A stretch of 64,000 bases of DNA, from positions 13,757,001 through 13,821,000 of the forward strand of contig NC_081822.1 of NCBI RefSeq assembly GCF_030704535.1. The letters run 5' to 3'. How positions within the stretch are numbered: position 1 is the first letter of the stretch; every line of letters starts with the position of its first letter. The notes beneath the pieces were generated by a model that was given only the letters and a program-made list of their open reading frames with translations, was not told the DNA's origin and did no database searches. Positions 50,386 through 60,314 of the stretch are shown piece after piece. The stretch comes from Vitis vinifera. Taxonomy: Eukaryota; Streptophyta; Magnoliopsida; Vitales; Vitaceae. The position numbers and the translations under genes are program-made.

Positions 50386-50705
50386 TCATTGAAAGAAAAA
50401 AATCAAGATCTTCAAATACATCCTCTCTAAATCTTCCGGGATTGGGCCGGAGAGGCTATTAGAAGAAAGATCTAATCTCTCCAGTGCCAATAATTTGCCC
50501 ACTGAATTAGTTATTAAACCCCCTAATTTATTTCTTGCTACATTGAGATCATGCAAACTTAAGTGACCGCCAATTATTGCTGGCATACTTCTTGACAATT
50601 GGTTGTCAGAAGCATCCAGGGTGCCTTGATTTTCCAAACTGCCAACTTTGATGGGCAAAGAACCATTTAGAGCCTTTTGTGCCAATCACAACTCCAGTAA
50701 ACTGG

Positions 50706-50823
50706 CGGTTATTTACTTGTACTTTTTGGCTGGTTTGGCGGTGAGTGTATAGGTATTGTATATCTTGAGTCGCTCTTTTGACGCCTCTTTTCACAAGATC
50801 TTTTCTTTACCTATCAAAAAAAC
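50706..50823 (+). mobile_element. 5'-truncated LINE tail, 118 bp, with TSD
   Basis: The insertion ends TTTACCTATCAAAAAAAC, like an L1-type LINE 3' end, and is flanked by the perfect 14-bp direct repeat CTCCAGTAAACTGG (about 50692-50705 and 50826-50839). Removal of the insert restores continuity of the LRR sequence. Confidence 0.75.
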
Positions 50824-51739
50824 AGCTCCAGTAAACTGGGGCAGGAAAATCTCCTTGGGTATGCTGCCACTGAGCTTGTTATGGGCTTGACCCAATGTCC
50901 TTAGACTCTGGCACTCCCCAATATTTTGAGGAAAGAAATGGTTATATCCCATCCTAAGCTCAAGTAATCACATAAGTTTGCCAAAGGTATCTGGAATTTC
51001 TCCAGATAAAGTGTTTTCATTTGCTAAAATTTTCTGTAGTGTCAGAGAAAGGTTTCCTATAGAAGTTGATATCTTACCTGCAAAGTCATTCTGCTGTATG
51101 TCCAAGGCCTGGGGATTTTCAAATTTGAAAGCCCTCGGGGAATGCTACCAGTCAGGAAATTGTAGCCAATGCAAAGTTCTTGGAGATGCATAGAAAGATT
51201 CACAATTGAACTTGGAGGTTTCCCTGTCAGATGGTTGGAATTAATAGATAGAACCTCCAATGGGGTAAAGTTTGTTAGGAAATTAATTACCTGAAGATTT
51301 AGCTAGGTGGTAGGAGAAAGATTGTTCCATCCCAGATTTAGGATTCTAAGATTATTTATGTTACCAAGTAGAGAAGAGAAGTCACGGATTCGTATTTGAG
51401 AAGCATTGGATAGTGAAATGGGTATGAGTCCTTTCATCATGTAATATCTGATAAGAAGAGTTCCCTCAGATTAGGTAGAACAAGGCCAATATCAGCGGGT
51501 AGTTTTTCAACCTGCATGCTTTGTTTTTCACATCAAAGAGGAAATGTTGTAGATGAAGTGAGGGAACTCACCATCTAAGAAATTCTCTAAGAGCTGAAGT
51601 TGCTGAAGATTACGGAGATGACCCTTCTCATTTGGAATATTACCCAAGAATTGTTTTCTCACTAGTCTCAAAACAGCAAGAGAGGTGAGATTTCTAAATG
51701 TAGGAGGTATTGCACCTATAAGATTAGTCACTGCAGCAT

Positions 51740-53545
51740 GTTAAGATCTAGCTATACCAACATAAGGTAATCACCTTGGAGAGGGGGAAAGTAAATAGGT
51801 GATGATCACTTTTTACAAATTTAAACTTAGAGAATGCAAGTAACAATATAGTAATAATATAATAAAAAAATAAAGAACAATAATTAAAGAGATTAGGGAA
51901 GAGAGATTGAAAACTCCAATTTATAGTGGTTTGGCCTAATCCTGGCCTACATCTGCTCTCCTCTGGCTTCAATCAAGATTGGGGTACCACCATACCAAGG
52001 CTTCCAAATCAAGCCTTTAAGCTTTACACTCATATTAAAAGGCTCCAATGGGCACTTACAATTTTCTTCAAAAGATGTCTCACTCTTAAATTCCCCAAGT
52101 GATACCCCATACTTAACAAACCCCTAAGTGATACCTCACACTTAGGTTTTTCCTTCGAGTGATACCCCATACCTGAGCTCATCTCACAAGGTTTACAAGA
52201 AATGAATTTTTCAATACAAATTTCTAGTTTACAAATTTTTGCTTAAGGATGCAAAGAAAACTAGAATTGATTAGGTGCACTAAGAATGAAATATAAGTTT
52301 AAGCCCAATGCTCTCAAAAATATTTTTGTAAGGCTCAAAAGTGTTGAACTATTAATTTTCCTAAAAGTTAAAGCTTATGGGATTTAGGCTCACAAGATAT
52401 ATCATGTACTCTAACACCCTCCCTTACGTGTAACCTCTATTTTTGGGCTTTCACTTAGGCTTAATAAATTAGGTAAATAAACATGCATTGGTGGTTCAAA
52501 CACTTGACCCCCCTCTAAACAGGGCTTTGATACCATTTTGAAGTTTGAATTACCAATTTTCCTAAAAGCTTAAACTTGTAGGATTTGGGCTCGCAATGTA
52601 TATTATGCGCTCTAACAAAAGGTGATTAAATAATGGTTTAGAAGTATTCTATCATTTATAAATGAAGTATAGTGCCTTTATATAGGAGCTAAAAGGTTAA
52701 ACTAGCCGTTAGAAATAAGTCTCCCAGAACTAGATGTCCTCATGGGCATCCACATGCTAGCCGTTGGAGCACTTAATGAGGTGCAAAGAGCCATTGGAGC
52801 ATTTAATGAGGTGTAGAGAGCTGTTGGAGGCAAAAAAGTAGATGTGGATGTCCACTTGGTCATCCACATTGCCAAGCGGATGACCGCATGGCTGTCCACA
52901 TGACTTCTAGTAGCTAAAACTACCAAAATAGAGCAAGTGGATGACCACCTGAATGTCCAAATGACAACTGGATGATCGCTTGGTTATTTGCATGTGCTCT
53001 AATCCAATATTTTTCGAAGTTTATGCATGTTTTGAGGCCAAGACCACCTTTAACTAGCCCATATGAATGTAAATCACCTTTTAACAAAGTCTTAATCAAT
53101 ATTTTGAGATATTTTCAAGGTTTGAGAGCATCGTGGTTAAGTCAAAAATGTTTTTAAGAAACCTTAAAAGATTTTCATGTATAGCTTGAGGCCCATATGA
53201 ATGTACATACTCAAAATGATTTTTATCCAAATTATAAAACTATTAAACCAATTTAAAACTCCTGGATAATGTTTTGGTGCTTAACAAAAATCTGTAATCT
53301 TAACTTAGTGCACCCATCATCTTACATAAGGTATTCTAATGATAAACTTGATAAACCTTTTCTTCATTCTTTTTGAATTCCTCTTTTGCTCCATGTATCT
53401 TTTTCTTGATGGTTCTAAGGAGATCTTCTTGTGTATCACACTTAAACATAATCATTAGATCCAAACCTTGTTTTGTTATCATTAAAACACGAGGTTAACT
53501 AAACCTTGGTCTAACACAACATTGAGAACTTTTGAGTCTTGACAA
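51740..53545. mobile_element. 1.8-kb unclassified insertion in the LRR pseudogene
   Basis: The LRR homology stops at ~51740 and resumes at ~53545. The left end is shared with 50159-50385. The interior has short repeats of CTAAGTGATACC(C/T)CA (52100-52170) and a run of GGATGACCAC/GGATGTCCAC motifs (52700-52980), and encodes nothing recognisable. A mini LTR element is nested at 52342-52617. Exact termini and class are not resolved. Confidence 0.5.
52342..52617 (-). mobile_element. Mini LTR retrotransposon (SMART/TRIM type), 276 bp
   Basis: Read on the minus strand: a 79-bp LTR (52617-52539, starts TGTTAGAGCGC), the primer binding site TGGTATCAAAGCCC (52535-52522), a ~95-bp non-coding core, the polypurine tract AAGGGAGGG (52425-52417) and a 75-bp LTR (52416-52342, starts TGTTAGAGTAC). 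The LTRs share TTTTAGGAAAATT and GAGCC(C/T)AAATCC. AAAG flanks both outer ends as a possible short target duplication. This full set of cis signals in under 300 bp fits small non-autonomous LTR elements. Confidence 0.75.
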
Positions 53546-54165
53546 ATGGCCAAGCTTAAAAGAAAGCTTTTTAGTAGTGGCTGTACTGTAAATGAATCTC
53601 CTCAAGGTTATAATAAGTTAATAACTAGAGAGACTGACTGGAATTGTACCATTAATGGAATTTTGTGCAAGGTTAATATGCTGAACAAGTGAGGGCTGGC
53701 CAAACTCCAGGAGAATTGGCCATAAAATGAGTTCTTGGAAAGATTTGAGTAATTGCAGGAAGGTGAGGTTGGAGAGTTGAGGGGATATGATACCAGAGAG
53801 CTGAAGTACAGCAAACCAAGGAAAGCGAACCAAGCAAAATGAGTAGAGTGTGATGAATTTAGGTTCCAGCCATGAGTTCCTTAATTGGTGCAAGTGACAC
53901 CATGCCAAGTACTGTGAGATGAATTTAGGTTCCAGACTGACAGAGCAGCATGAGGGTCAGAGGCTTTGGATTTCAAAGATGGAAGTGCATGTATCGGTGT
54001 TAGCAACAAGAGCTCCTGGCTTGTTCATGCTGCAATCTAGAATAATTTGAAGCTTGAGGAGGATGAGCCATGAAATCTGGAGATGCTCTTTCATTTTTGA
54101 AATGAGGATCATGGACTGCAGGGCTTGCCCTAGATGTATGGCTGTCAGCAGTTTATGCACATAGT

Positions 54166-55096
54166 TATCACCCTAAGTTAAGGCTTGAAGATGATTTAAA
54201 GAAATCAAAACAATTCAATTTTCCATTCTTCTGCATTACTCAAATAAAAATATAAGGGTTATATCTTCCTGTTATAAATTTTGCAATACTTCCATGACAT
54301 TATTAATATTTTGGAGACTGTTAATTTCTCTCCTTGTTTTAGTGAAATTCGTGAAATGTCCTTGATACATTGTGGTATATCTCCTGAACCTCCATATTTC
54401 TTTTCAAACTTTCATAATCTCTTCCATATTATATCAATGATAATTGATTTGATCTGGATTTCACTCCTTATGCTATCTGTTTTTAAGAATAATAATATTT
54501 CATGAGACTTTGATATTCAGACTTATATTTTATATATACTAGTTAGCTATCAAAATTCCATCTGCTGTTACACATTTCGTTTATAATAAACAACTTTAAT
54601 GTTATTCTGTCAAATATATGAATATTTACCAATTTACAACTCATACATATAAGTCATCATGCACAACTCTCACCCTACATACTACACATTTGTCATGTCT
54701 ATATTATTTTATTAATATTCAGTCTAAATTTTGCATTATAACATGCATCAGCAATTCTTGAAGTTTCAATTTAAATTTCTATGTTGTGTATGTAATTTAG
54801 ATCATTTCTTTAAAAATTTGTGAATATTGATATTTATTGTTATTTCCATTGATATTCCTAAACATCCACAAAATGAATATTTGAAAACTTGAGTTTATTG
54901 AACAAAGGGAGATTTGTTCTCTCTTTTATCCAAAGTTAAACAATAATTTTATTTCCTCATAATCACTTCTCCAAGTCATCTGACTACATGATATAAAATT
55001 TGGCCTTATTTTTGTCAATATTTGTAAACATTCAAAGATTCCTTTTCGAAAAAAAAAAAAAAAATCTAATAGGCAGTCATTCTGTGTGACAGTACT
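54166..55096. other. Intergenic, no gene seen
   Basis: Unique-looking AT-rich sequence. The frame at 54281-54505 has no recognised domain. An A run lies near 55050. Confidence 0.55.
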
Positions 55097-55574
55097 GAAT
55101 TGCTCTGATCATAAGACTGACCCTGTTTTATGCAAAGGAAGCTCGTCTCCTTTGACCAATTGGTGAGTCTGGTATGCAGGGCATATCGTCATGAATTGTT
55201 TGAATGAATATGGGTTCTATTTAGCCTTGGACCCAGGGAGCATGACAGCTTGAGCTTGTGCATATTTTTCCCTTTGAATACTTCTTTAAACCTACATGCT
55301 TCAGGAACTAGAATATCAAAAGATAGTAATGAGGGAATTGCCCCAATCATAAGACCAACCCTGTTTTATGCCAAGAAAGCTCGTCTCCTTTGACTAATTG
55401 GTGAGTCTGGTATACAGGGCATATTGTCATGAATTGCTTGAATGAATATGGGTTCTATTTAGCCTTTAACCCAGGGAGCATGACGGCTTAAGCTTGTGCA
55501 TAGTTTTCCCTTTGAATACCTTCTTTAAAGCTACATGCATCAGGAATTAGAATATCAAAAGATAGTAATGAGGG
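55097..55574. repeat. 238-bp tandem duplication
   Basis: Two copies (55097-55334 and 55335-55574) are very similar along their whole length: each has GAATTGC, CTCGTCTCCTTTGAC, AATTGGTGAGTCTGG, AATGAATATGGGTTCTATTT and ATATCAAAAGATAGTAATGA in the same order, with only scattered differences. No coding potential was recognised. Confidence 0.85.
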
Positions 55575-55623
55575 ACTTGACAGCTGGAGGCTTTTCCTTG
55601 AGCATGTCTGACTGACTGGATGC

Positions 55624-55660
55624 CTTTGAATAAATAAATAAATAAATAAATAAATTGTAC
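55624..55660. repeat. (AAAT)n microsatellite
   Basis: About seven AAAT units follow the 238-bp tandem duplication, at 55628-55655. Confidence 0.8.
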
Positions 55661-55754
55661 TCATCCAAATGCAATCATAAAGTTGATGGATTCATCTTGA
55701 ATCTTAATGCTTAACCTTCTCGACAGTAGTTGATTATTAATTGGGGGGAAAAAA

Positions 55755-56735
55755 ATGAGAGAGAGCGAGAGTGAACACACGAGCGAAGGCAAGGAGGGGG
55801 AGAGCCGAGCAGAGAATCGTGGGAAGAGGAAGGGAAGCAGATTTGTGGTGGAATCGAAGGTGTTAGAGGTAGAAGCCGAGGAGAGAAAAGGCAAGATCCA
55901 AGTTATTATCTCGGAAAGCAAGGGAGAGTTACTGTCTTGGGTCCGCCTGGGGCCGGCGAGTGTGGGGCTGTTCATAGAAGGGTTGACTCAATGCATAAGG
56001 GATGGGAAAGAAGGAAGATGGGAGAAGGGTTGGAAGGAAAAAGGGAGGACTTACTCTTTGGTGAGAGAGGTCAACAGGGTTGGGTGTTTCATCCGTCTAG
56101 GGGTGACCGATATGGAGAAGAGGAGATTTGGTATTTGTATTCCAAAAGGTAGGGGGGAGAAGGGGGGATGGGCTTCTATGGTGGAGTCCTTACGGAATGT
56201 GGGACTTTGGTTCGAAAAGAAGGAAACCGACCAAGAAGTAAAGGTCTCAGGCAGGTTGTATGTGGAAGTGGTAAAGGGTCTGGAGTGCAGGGATGCCTCA
56301 AGGGTTAGAGTGGAGGTAAAGGGAGAGGAAATAAGGGGAAATGTGAGTAGATTGGAGCATTGCTTGGTAGGAAAATGGAACCCTAGATCAGCACAAGAAG
56401 AGGATTTGGAGAGATTAGGGTGGTCGGTGGCAAGAGCGTGGGGGTTGAAAGGTAAATTAGGTTTGGCTAGATTGGGTAAGGGATGTGCTCTTATGGAGTT
56501 TGAGATTGTGGAGGAAGCTAAGAGGGTTCTAGCCTCGGGGGAGAGATTAGTGGGAGGGATTCAGCTGGGATTGGAGATGTGGAGCCCGAAATTTGGATGT
56601 TCTTCAGAGGGTGAAGCTAGGAAAGAAGCCTGGGTGAGGATTTTGAGTCTCCCAATTTCGCTATGGGTGCCGTCAATTCTGAGGAGAGTGGGGGAAGCGT
56701 GCGGCGGGTTTTTAGGCATTGACTCCCTAACATAA
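55755..56735 (+). CDS. LINE ORF1 protein (gag-like), open
   Basis: A 326-codon frame from an ATG in AAAAAATGAGAG. The start is charged and E/G/K/R-rich; then comes the plant LINE ORF1 pattern: LVREVNRVGCFIRLGV, VVKGLECRDASRV.., then LVGKWNPRSAQEEDLERLGW, ALMEFEIVEEAKRVL and the PISLWVPSILRRVGEACGGFLGID ending. ORF1 proteins bind RNA in LINE particles. The frame stops at 56733, but related sequence continues to ~56940 (VYALSLWWEISPSLRKKRG), so it is probably shortened by mutation. Confidence 0.6.
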   Translation: MRESESEHTSEGKEGESRAENRGKRKGSRFVVESKVLEVEAEERKGKIQVIISESKGELLSWVRLGPASVGLFIEGLTQCIRDGKEGRWEKGWKEKGRTYSLVREVNRVGCFIRLGVTDMEKRRFGICIPKGRGEKGGWASMVESLRNVGLWFEKKETDQEVKVSGRLYVEVVKGLECRDASRVRVEVKGEEIRGNVSRLEHCLVGKWNPRSAQEEDLERLGWSVARAWGLKGKLGLARLGKGCALMEFEIVEEAKRVLASGERLVGGIQLGLEMWSPKFGCSSEGEARKEAWVRILSLPISLWVPSILRRVGEACGGFLGIDSLT

Positions 56736-56954
56736 AGGAAGGAGGAACTGGAGTGGGCCAGGGTTCTGATAAAATCGAATGGGGAGGATTTGCCGAGTAC
56801 GTTGGAGATCGGGGTTGAGGGGGAGGTATACGCCCTGTCTCTGTGGTGGGAGATCTCGCCGTCGCTGAGGAAGAAACGGGGGGATGACCGAGACGGGTAT
56901 GGGCGGCAGAAAGGGGAGGTTAGGGGTGATGAAGAGGTCCTTCACCTTTTAGAT

Positions 56955-57780
56955 TCGAGAACATGTGGCTGAAAGTGGAAGGGTTTAAAGACCTCATGCG
57001 GAGTTGGTGGCAGGGGATGTCGGTCAGTGGAAGGGCTAGCTATAAGCTGGCTACAAAATTGAAGGTGATTAAACAGAATTTAAAAACCTGGAATAGGGAG
57101 GTGTTTGGGAGCTTGGAGAGTAATAAATTGGTTGCTTTACAACAAGTGGAATACTGGGATCAAGTGGAAAGCGAGAGGAGACTGATAGAGGAGGAAACCT
57201 CCATTAAAAAAGAAACAAAAGAAGGATATGCTAAGTGGGTTAATTTGGAGGAGATACATTGGAGACAGTTATCAAGGGAGATATGGCTAAGAGAAGGGGA
57301 TAGAAATACGGGTTATAAATGACATTTGGGTGGAGAACGTTTCTTCTAAGTTAGCATTCTTTGCGTGGGAAGCTACTTGGGGGAGGGTTCTTACCCTTGA
57401 TAGGCTTCAAAAGAGAGGATGACAGCTTCCTAATCGTTGTTATTTATGTGGTAGTGATGAGGAAAATGTAAATCATCTTCTTATTCATTGTACAGTGGCT
57501 AGAGTGTTGTAGGAGATTGTCCTTGGTTTGTTTGGTACCCAGTGGGTCTTTCCAGAATTTGTAAAGGAGGTGGTTCTTAGCTGGAAGGGTTCTTTTGTGG
57601 GTAAAAAGAGGGAGAAAATTTGGAGATCCATTCCGTTATTTATTTTTTGGACGGTTTGGAAGGAGAGGAATAGATTAGCATTCACAGGGGGGGGGGGGGG
57701 GGGGGGAGTTAGCTATTCAGAAAATTAAGAATTCTTTTGTTTGTAACGTGTGGGGGTGGGCAAAATTGTATAGTGGTGCG
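56955..57780 (+). pseudogene. LINE ORF2 remnants
   Basis: 56963-57322 encodes the helical linker that precedes reverse transcriptase (LLRSWW-like RSWWQGMSVSG, LKTWNREVFGSLE, SREIWLREGDRNTG). It jumps directly to the zf-RVT region: SSKLAFFAWEATWGRVLTLDRLQ, CYLCGSDEENVNHLLIHC near 57440-57490, and IFWTVWKERNRLAF near 57650. The reverse transcriptase between them is deleted, as is the upstream endonuclease. Confidence 0.8.
57687..57706 (+). repeat. Homopolymer run of 20 G
   Basis: An uninterrupted poly(G) run within the zf-RVT region of the LINE, right after AGATTAGCATTCACA. It may be a sequencing or assembly weak point. Confidence 0.9.
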
Positions 57781-58009
57781 GAGTCTCTCTCCCTTATAGG
57801 TTTCTTGGAGTGGTTAGCCTCCAGTTAAGGGTCGGTGGGTTTTTTTGTTCCTTTTGTCTTTTGTTGAGAGGCCCACGTCGCCTCGTATACTCCCTGTATG
57901 CTATGCGGCGTTTTGCCTTTTGCTAATATATGTGTTTACTTATCGAAAAAAAAAAAAAACCTTCTATACAGTATATTATTTCCCAATGGAAGTGCTATAA
58001 ACTAAACAA

Positions 58010-58395
58010 ATACACCCTTTCCAATTGCTATAAAAATTACTGGGTTGGAAACAGTCCACATAGGTGAGTGAATTATCGAATAATCTCAAGATTGAACAGC
58101 CAGATTTTTCCAGATAAGAAGTCGCTACAAATCTTTTCTTCTCTTAATTATTTTCTTCTTTGAGATTCTGTAACTGCTGTGTGTGCATGATTGGTCACTC
58201 ATTTTCTTGTGACATCATCTTCATGACTTATTTTCTTCACAAGAAACATTCTTTTTTATTCTTTGACAGAATTTAAAAGTTGACTTTGATTGGTTTACCA
58301 CTTAGTTGCAACCTCATTTTCTTAGCCACCTTTCCCCATCCCAAGTTCAAAAGCCTTGTTTCTATTTCTAAGTCAGTAAGAGCTATCCTTACTCC
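58010..58395. repeat. Diverged segmental duplication, copy 1
   Basis: Pairs with 59207-59600 at a ~1.19-kb offset. Shared ordered blocks: CCTT(T)CCAATTGCTAT, ATCTCAAGAT, CATGATT(G/A)GTCAC, CATCATCTT(C/G)AT, TTCTTTGACAGAAT, TTAGCC and AAGAGCTATC. Confidence 0.6.
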
Positions 58396-59206
58396 GTCAT
58401 TTATCAGGATTGTATATATCGTGTACTCTTTGGTGCCATTATATATACATGTTATTTGTAAATCAGAAAAAAAAAATATGGAAAAATGTCTTAAGAGAGT
58501 GGTTTGGAGTTATTTGGGATTGTGATTATGGGGGGTGGGTTTTTTTATTCAGCATTAGTAAGTTCTCTCCAATCTTCTTCAACTTTTGATTTATGCCAAG
58601 ATTTTTGCAGTTTATTTTTGTAGTTGCCAGCATAAGTTAAGGCCTGAGGTGTAGAAGAGGATAACCCATGAAAATTGAGTTTATAGAGAAAAGGAAAAAC
58701 ATATTTTATTTATTTTTATTACTGTTAAAGAGTAAAAAATGTATGTTAAGTTAACGTCCTCTTGTGCACACATCTCCAACCGTGCAGGGAGTGAAACATT
58801 TTTAAACAAATGCATGGGGAATAAACGAACATAGAAGTTTAAACCTGAGAGTTCTAAGAATCAAGGCTCTAGTACTATATTAAATGATCAGTTATCACAA
58901 AAGTTTAAGCTTATACAGAATGAGTTAAGAATATTTATCAAGTTAATGGAAATGATAGGAACTAGTTAGTGAAAGAGAGTGACAAAGGAAATTGACAGCA
59001 GAAAGCTAATCCTTCAAAAGTAAATGGAATTAACAAATTAACAAATTACACTCATTTCCATGCTGTTAAAGAAAATGAAATCGATCTCCATGTGACTTAG
59101 TCAATTGGTTCATCTCAAAGGTCTAGTTTTTAAACTTGTTGGTATTATATGTATGGATATACCCAATTCAATTGCCATTAAAAAATAAATAGATAAATAA
59201 ATAAAT

Positions 59207-59600
59207 ATACTCCTTCCAATTGCTATTAACAATTATTGGAAGTGGGTGACTATCTGTATGGTTGACCTGGTAAACGGATTCATCTCAAGATGGCCCAATT
59301 AGCTTTTCTAGAGAAGTCAACACAAACAATTTTATTGTTTTATTTTTATTTTTTGATTTTTCTTCTTCTACAACAATTGGCTGTTCATGATTAGTCACAT
59401 ATTGGTTGTAACATCATCTTGATAACCTACTTTTCTGCATGGGAATCATTTTTTTTTTTTTTGGTTCTTTGACAGAATGTTAAAATTGACAGAGATAATG
59501 AGATTGGTCCAACACTTATTAATGGCAACATCAGTTTTGTTAGCCGTTTTCATCTATCTCCTATGTAGAGGCCTTGTTCCTTATGCCTAATCTATAAGAG
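59207..59600. repeat. Diverged segmental duplication, copy 2
   Basis: Same block order as 58010-58395. This copy lies ~700 bp upstream of the putative peptide gene at 60315, so the duplicated unit may be old promoter DNA of a tandemly duplicated gene. A (TAAA)-rich run precedes it. Confidence 0.6.
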
Positions 59601-60217
59601 CTATCTTCTGTGTATCATAGATGGATCATGGATTAGATAATGCATATGCAAAACATAGAAGAAAGAACACTGCAGGGATCATTTCCTAGGAAAAGCCTTT
59701 CCTCTCAAAGAAAAACTAATCAGGATTCAGTACTACTAGCATACTTTTGATCAAGTAGATTTTATGAGCTGAGCTGACTAATAGATCTTCTATGCCTAGT
59801 CCCTTTGTTTTGTACCAAAAAAGGAAAAAAGGAAGTGAGAAAATAAGAAAGGAGAAATCAGAATGAGAATTTAGAAGTGCATGATTTAAAATGCTTAAAA
59901 GTATTCTTAGATTATGTGGAAGGAATAGGGTCTATGCAAACAAGTTATAATCATCCCAATTACTATAAGATATAAATTAGAAAGCTCTCAAGGTTTTGGT
60001 TTAGTCATAACTTCTTGTTCATATCCAGAAGATTCTCCATGTATTGTTTAAAATATTGTTTTGACTTATCAACAAGAGGCAGAGTACTCTTCTTCCAAAA
60101 CTGGAATACATTTGACTGGTCCTGTGTGCTAAGCATGATAAAACGAAACAGTCGACAACCCTAGATTTTCTTATTATGTAATTAAATAGTCAGCATTTCC
60201 AAATCCCTCGTGTTTTC

Positions 60218-60228
60218 GGTATAAATAC
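60218..60228 (+). promoter_or_regulatory. Probable TATA box
   Basis: GGTATAAATAC about 95 bp upstream of the ATG at 60315, at a normal distance for a short 5' UTR. The stretch after it (CATTCTCATCCCACTCTAGC) is pyrimidine-rich, as near plant transcription starts. Confidence 0.55.
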
Positions 60229-60314
60229 TCAACCTTGACTAAAATTCTTCATTCTCATCCCACTCTAGCTTTTGTTTTCTTTAGCTTGTTATATATTCAT
60301 CCTCTGAAGTTAGC

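Larger units (their letters stand above)
49770..54165 (-). pseudogene. LRR-XII receptor kinase pseudogene, kinase largely deleted
   Basis: Minus-strand remnants in order: an N-terminal region (53957-54160) and first LRR with GIISPQLSNLTFLQLL (53618-53908, frame-shifted), a 1.8-kb insertion (51740-53545), LRRs including IPPTFRNLTSLAVLRL (51528-51731), VLSINSNHLTGKPPSSIVNLS (51057-51260) and LEVLDLSS-like repeats down to 50386. Then a 227-bp repeat (50159-50385) sits where the membrane helix and kinase should be, and a ~70-bp stretch (50090-50158) resembles the kinase C-terminus plus 3' flank of the gene at 63220-64000. The flank similarity continues to ~49770, including CCCCAACCAGAT. LRR style matches subfamily XII (EFR/Xa21-like). 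Frameshifts, stops and a LINE insertion show it is dead. Confidence 0.8.
55729..57957 (+). mobile_element. Internally deleted L1-type LINE with TSD
   Basis: Contains ORF1 (55755-56735), a short piece of ORF2 between endonuclease and reverse transcriptase (56955-57320), and the 3' zinc-finger (zf-RVT) region (57320-57780), then a poly(A) tail at 57945-57959. The endonuclease and the reverse transcriptase are missing. AACCTTCTCGACAGTA (55713-55728) before the 5' end recurs as AACCTTCTATACAGTA (57958-57973) after the poly(A), 14 of 16 identical, a target duplication. Confidence 0.85.
57974..60314. other. Intergenic with a duplicated block
   Basis: The only organised content is the duplication at 58010-58395 and 59207-59600, described separately, and the promoter of the putative peptide gene. 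The frame at 58280-58525 lies in the first copy and has no recognised domain. Confidence 0.55.
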
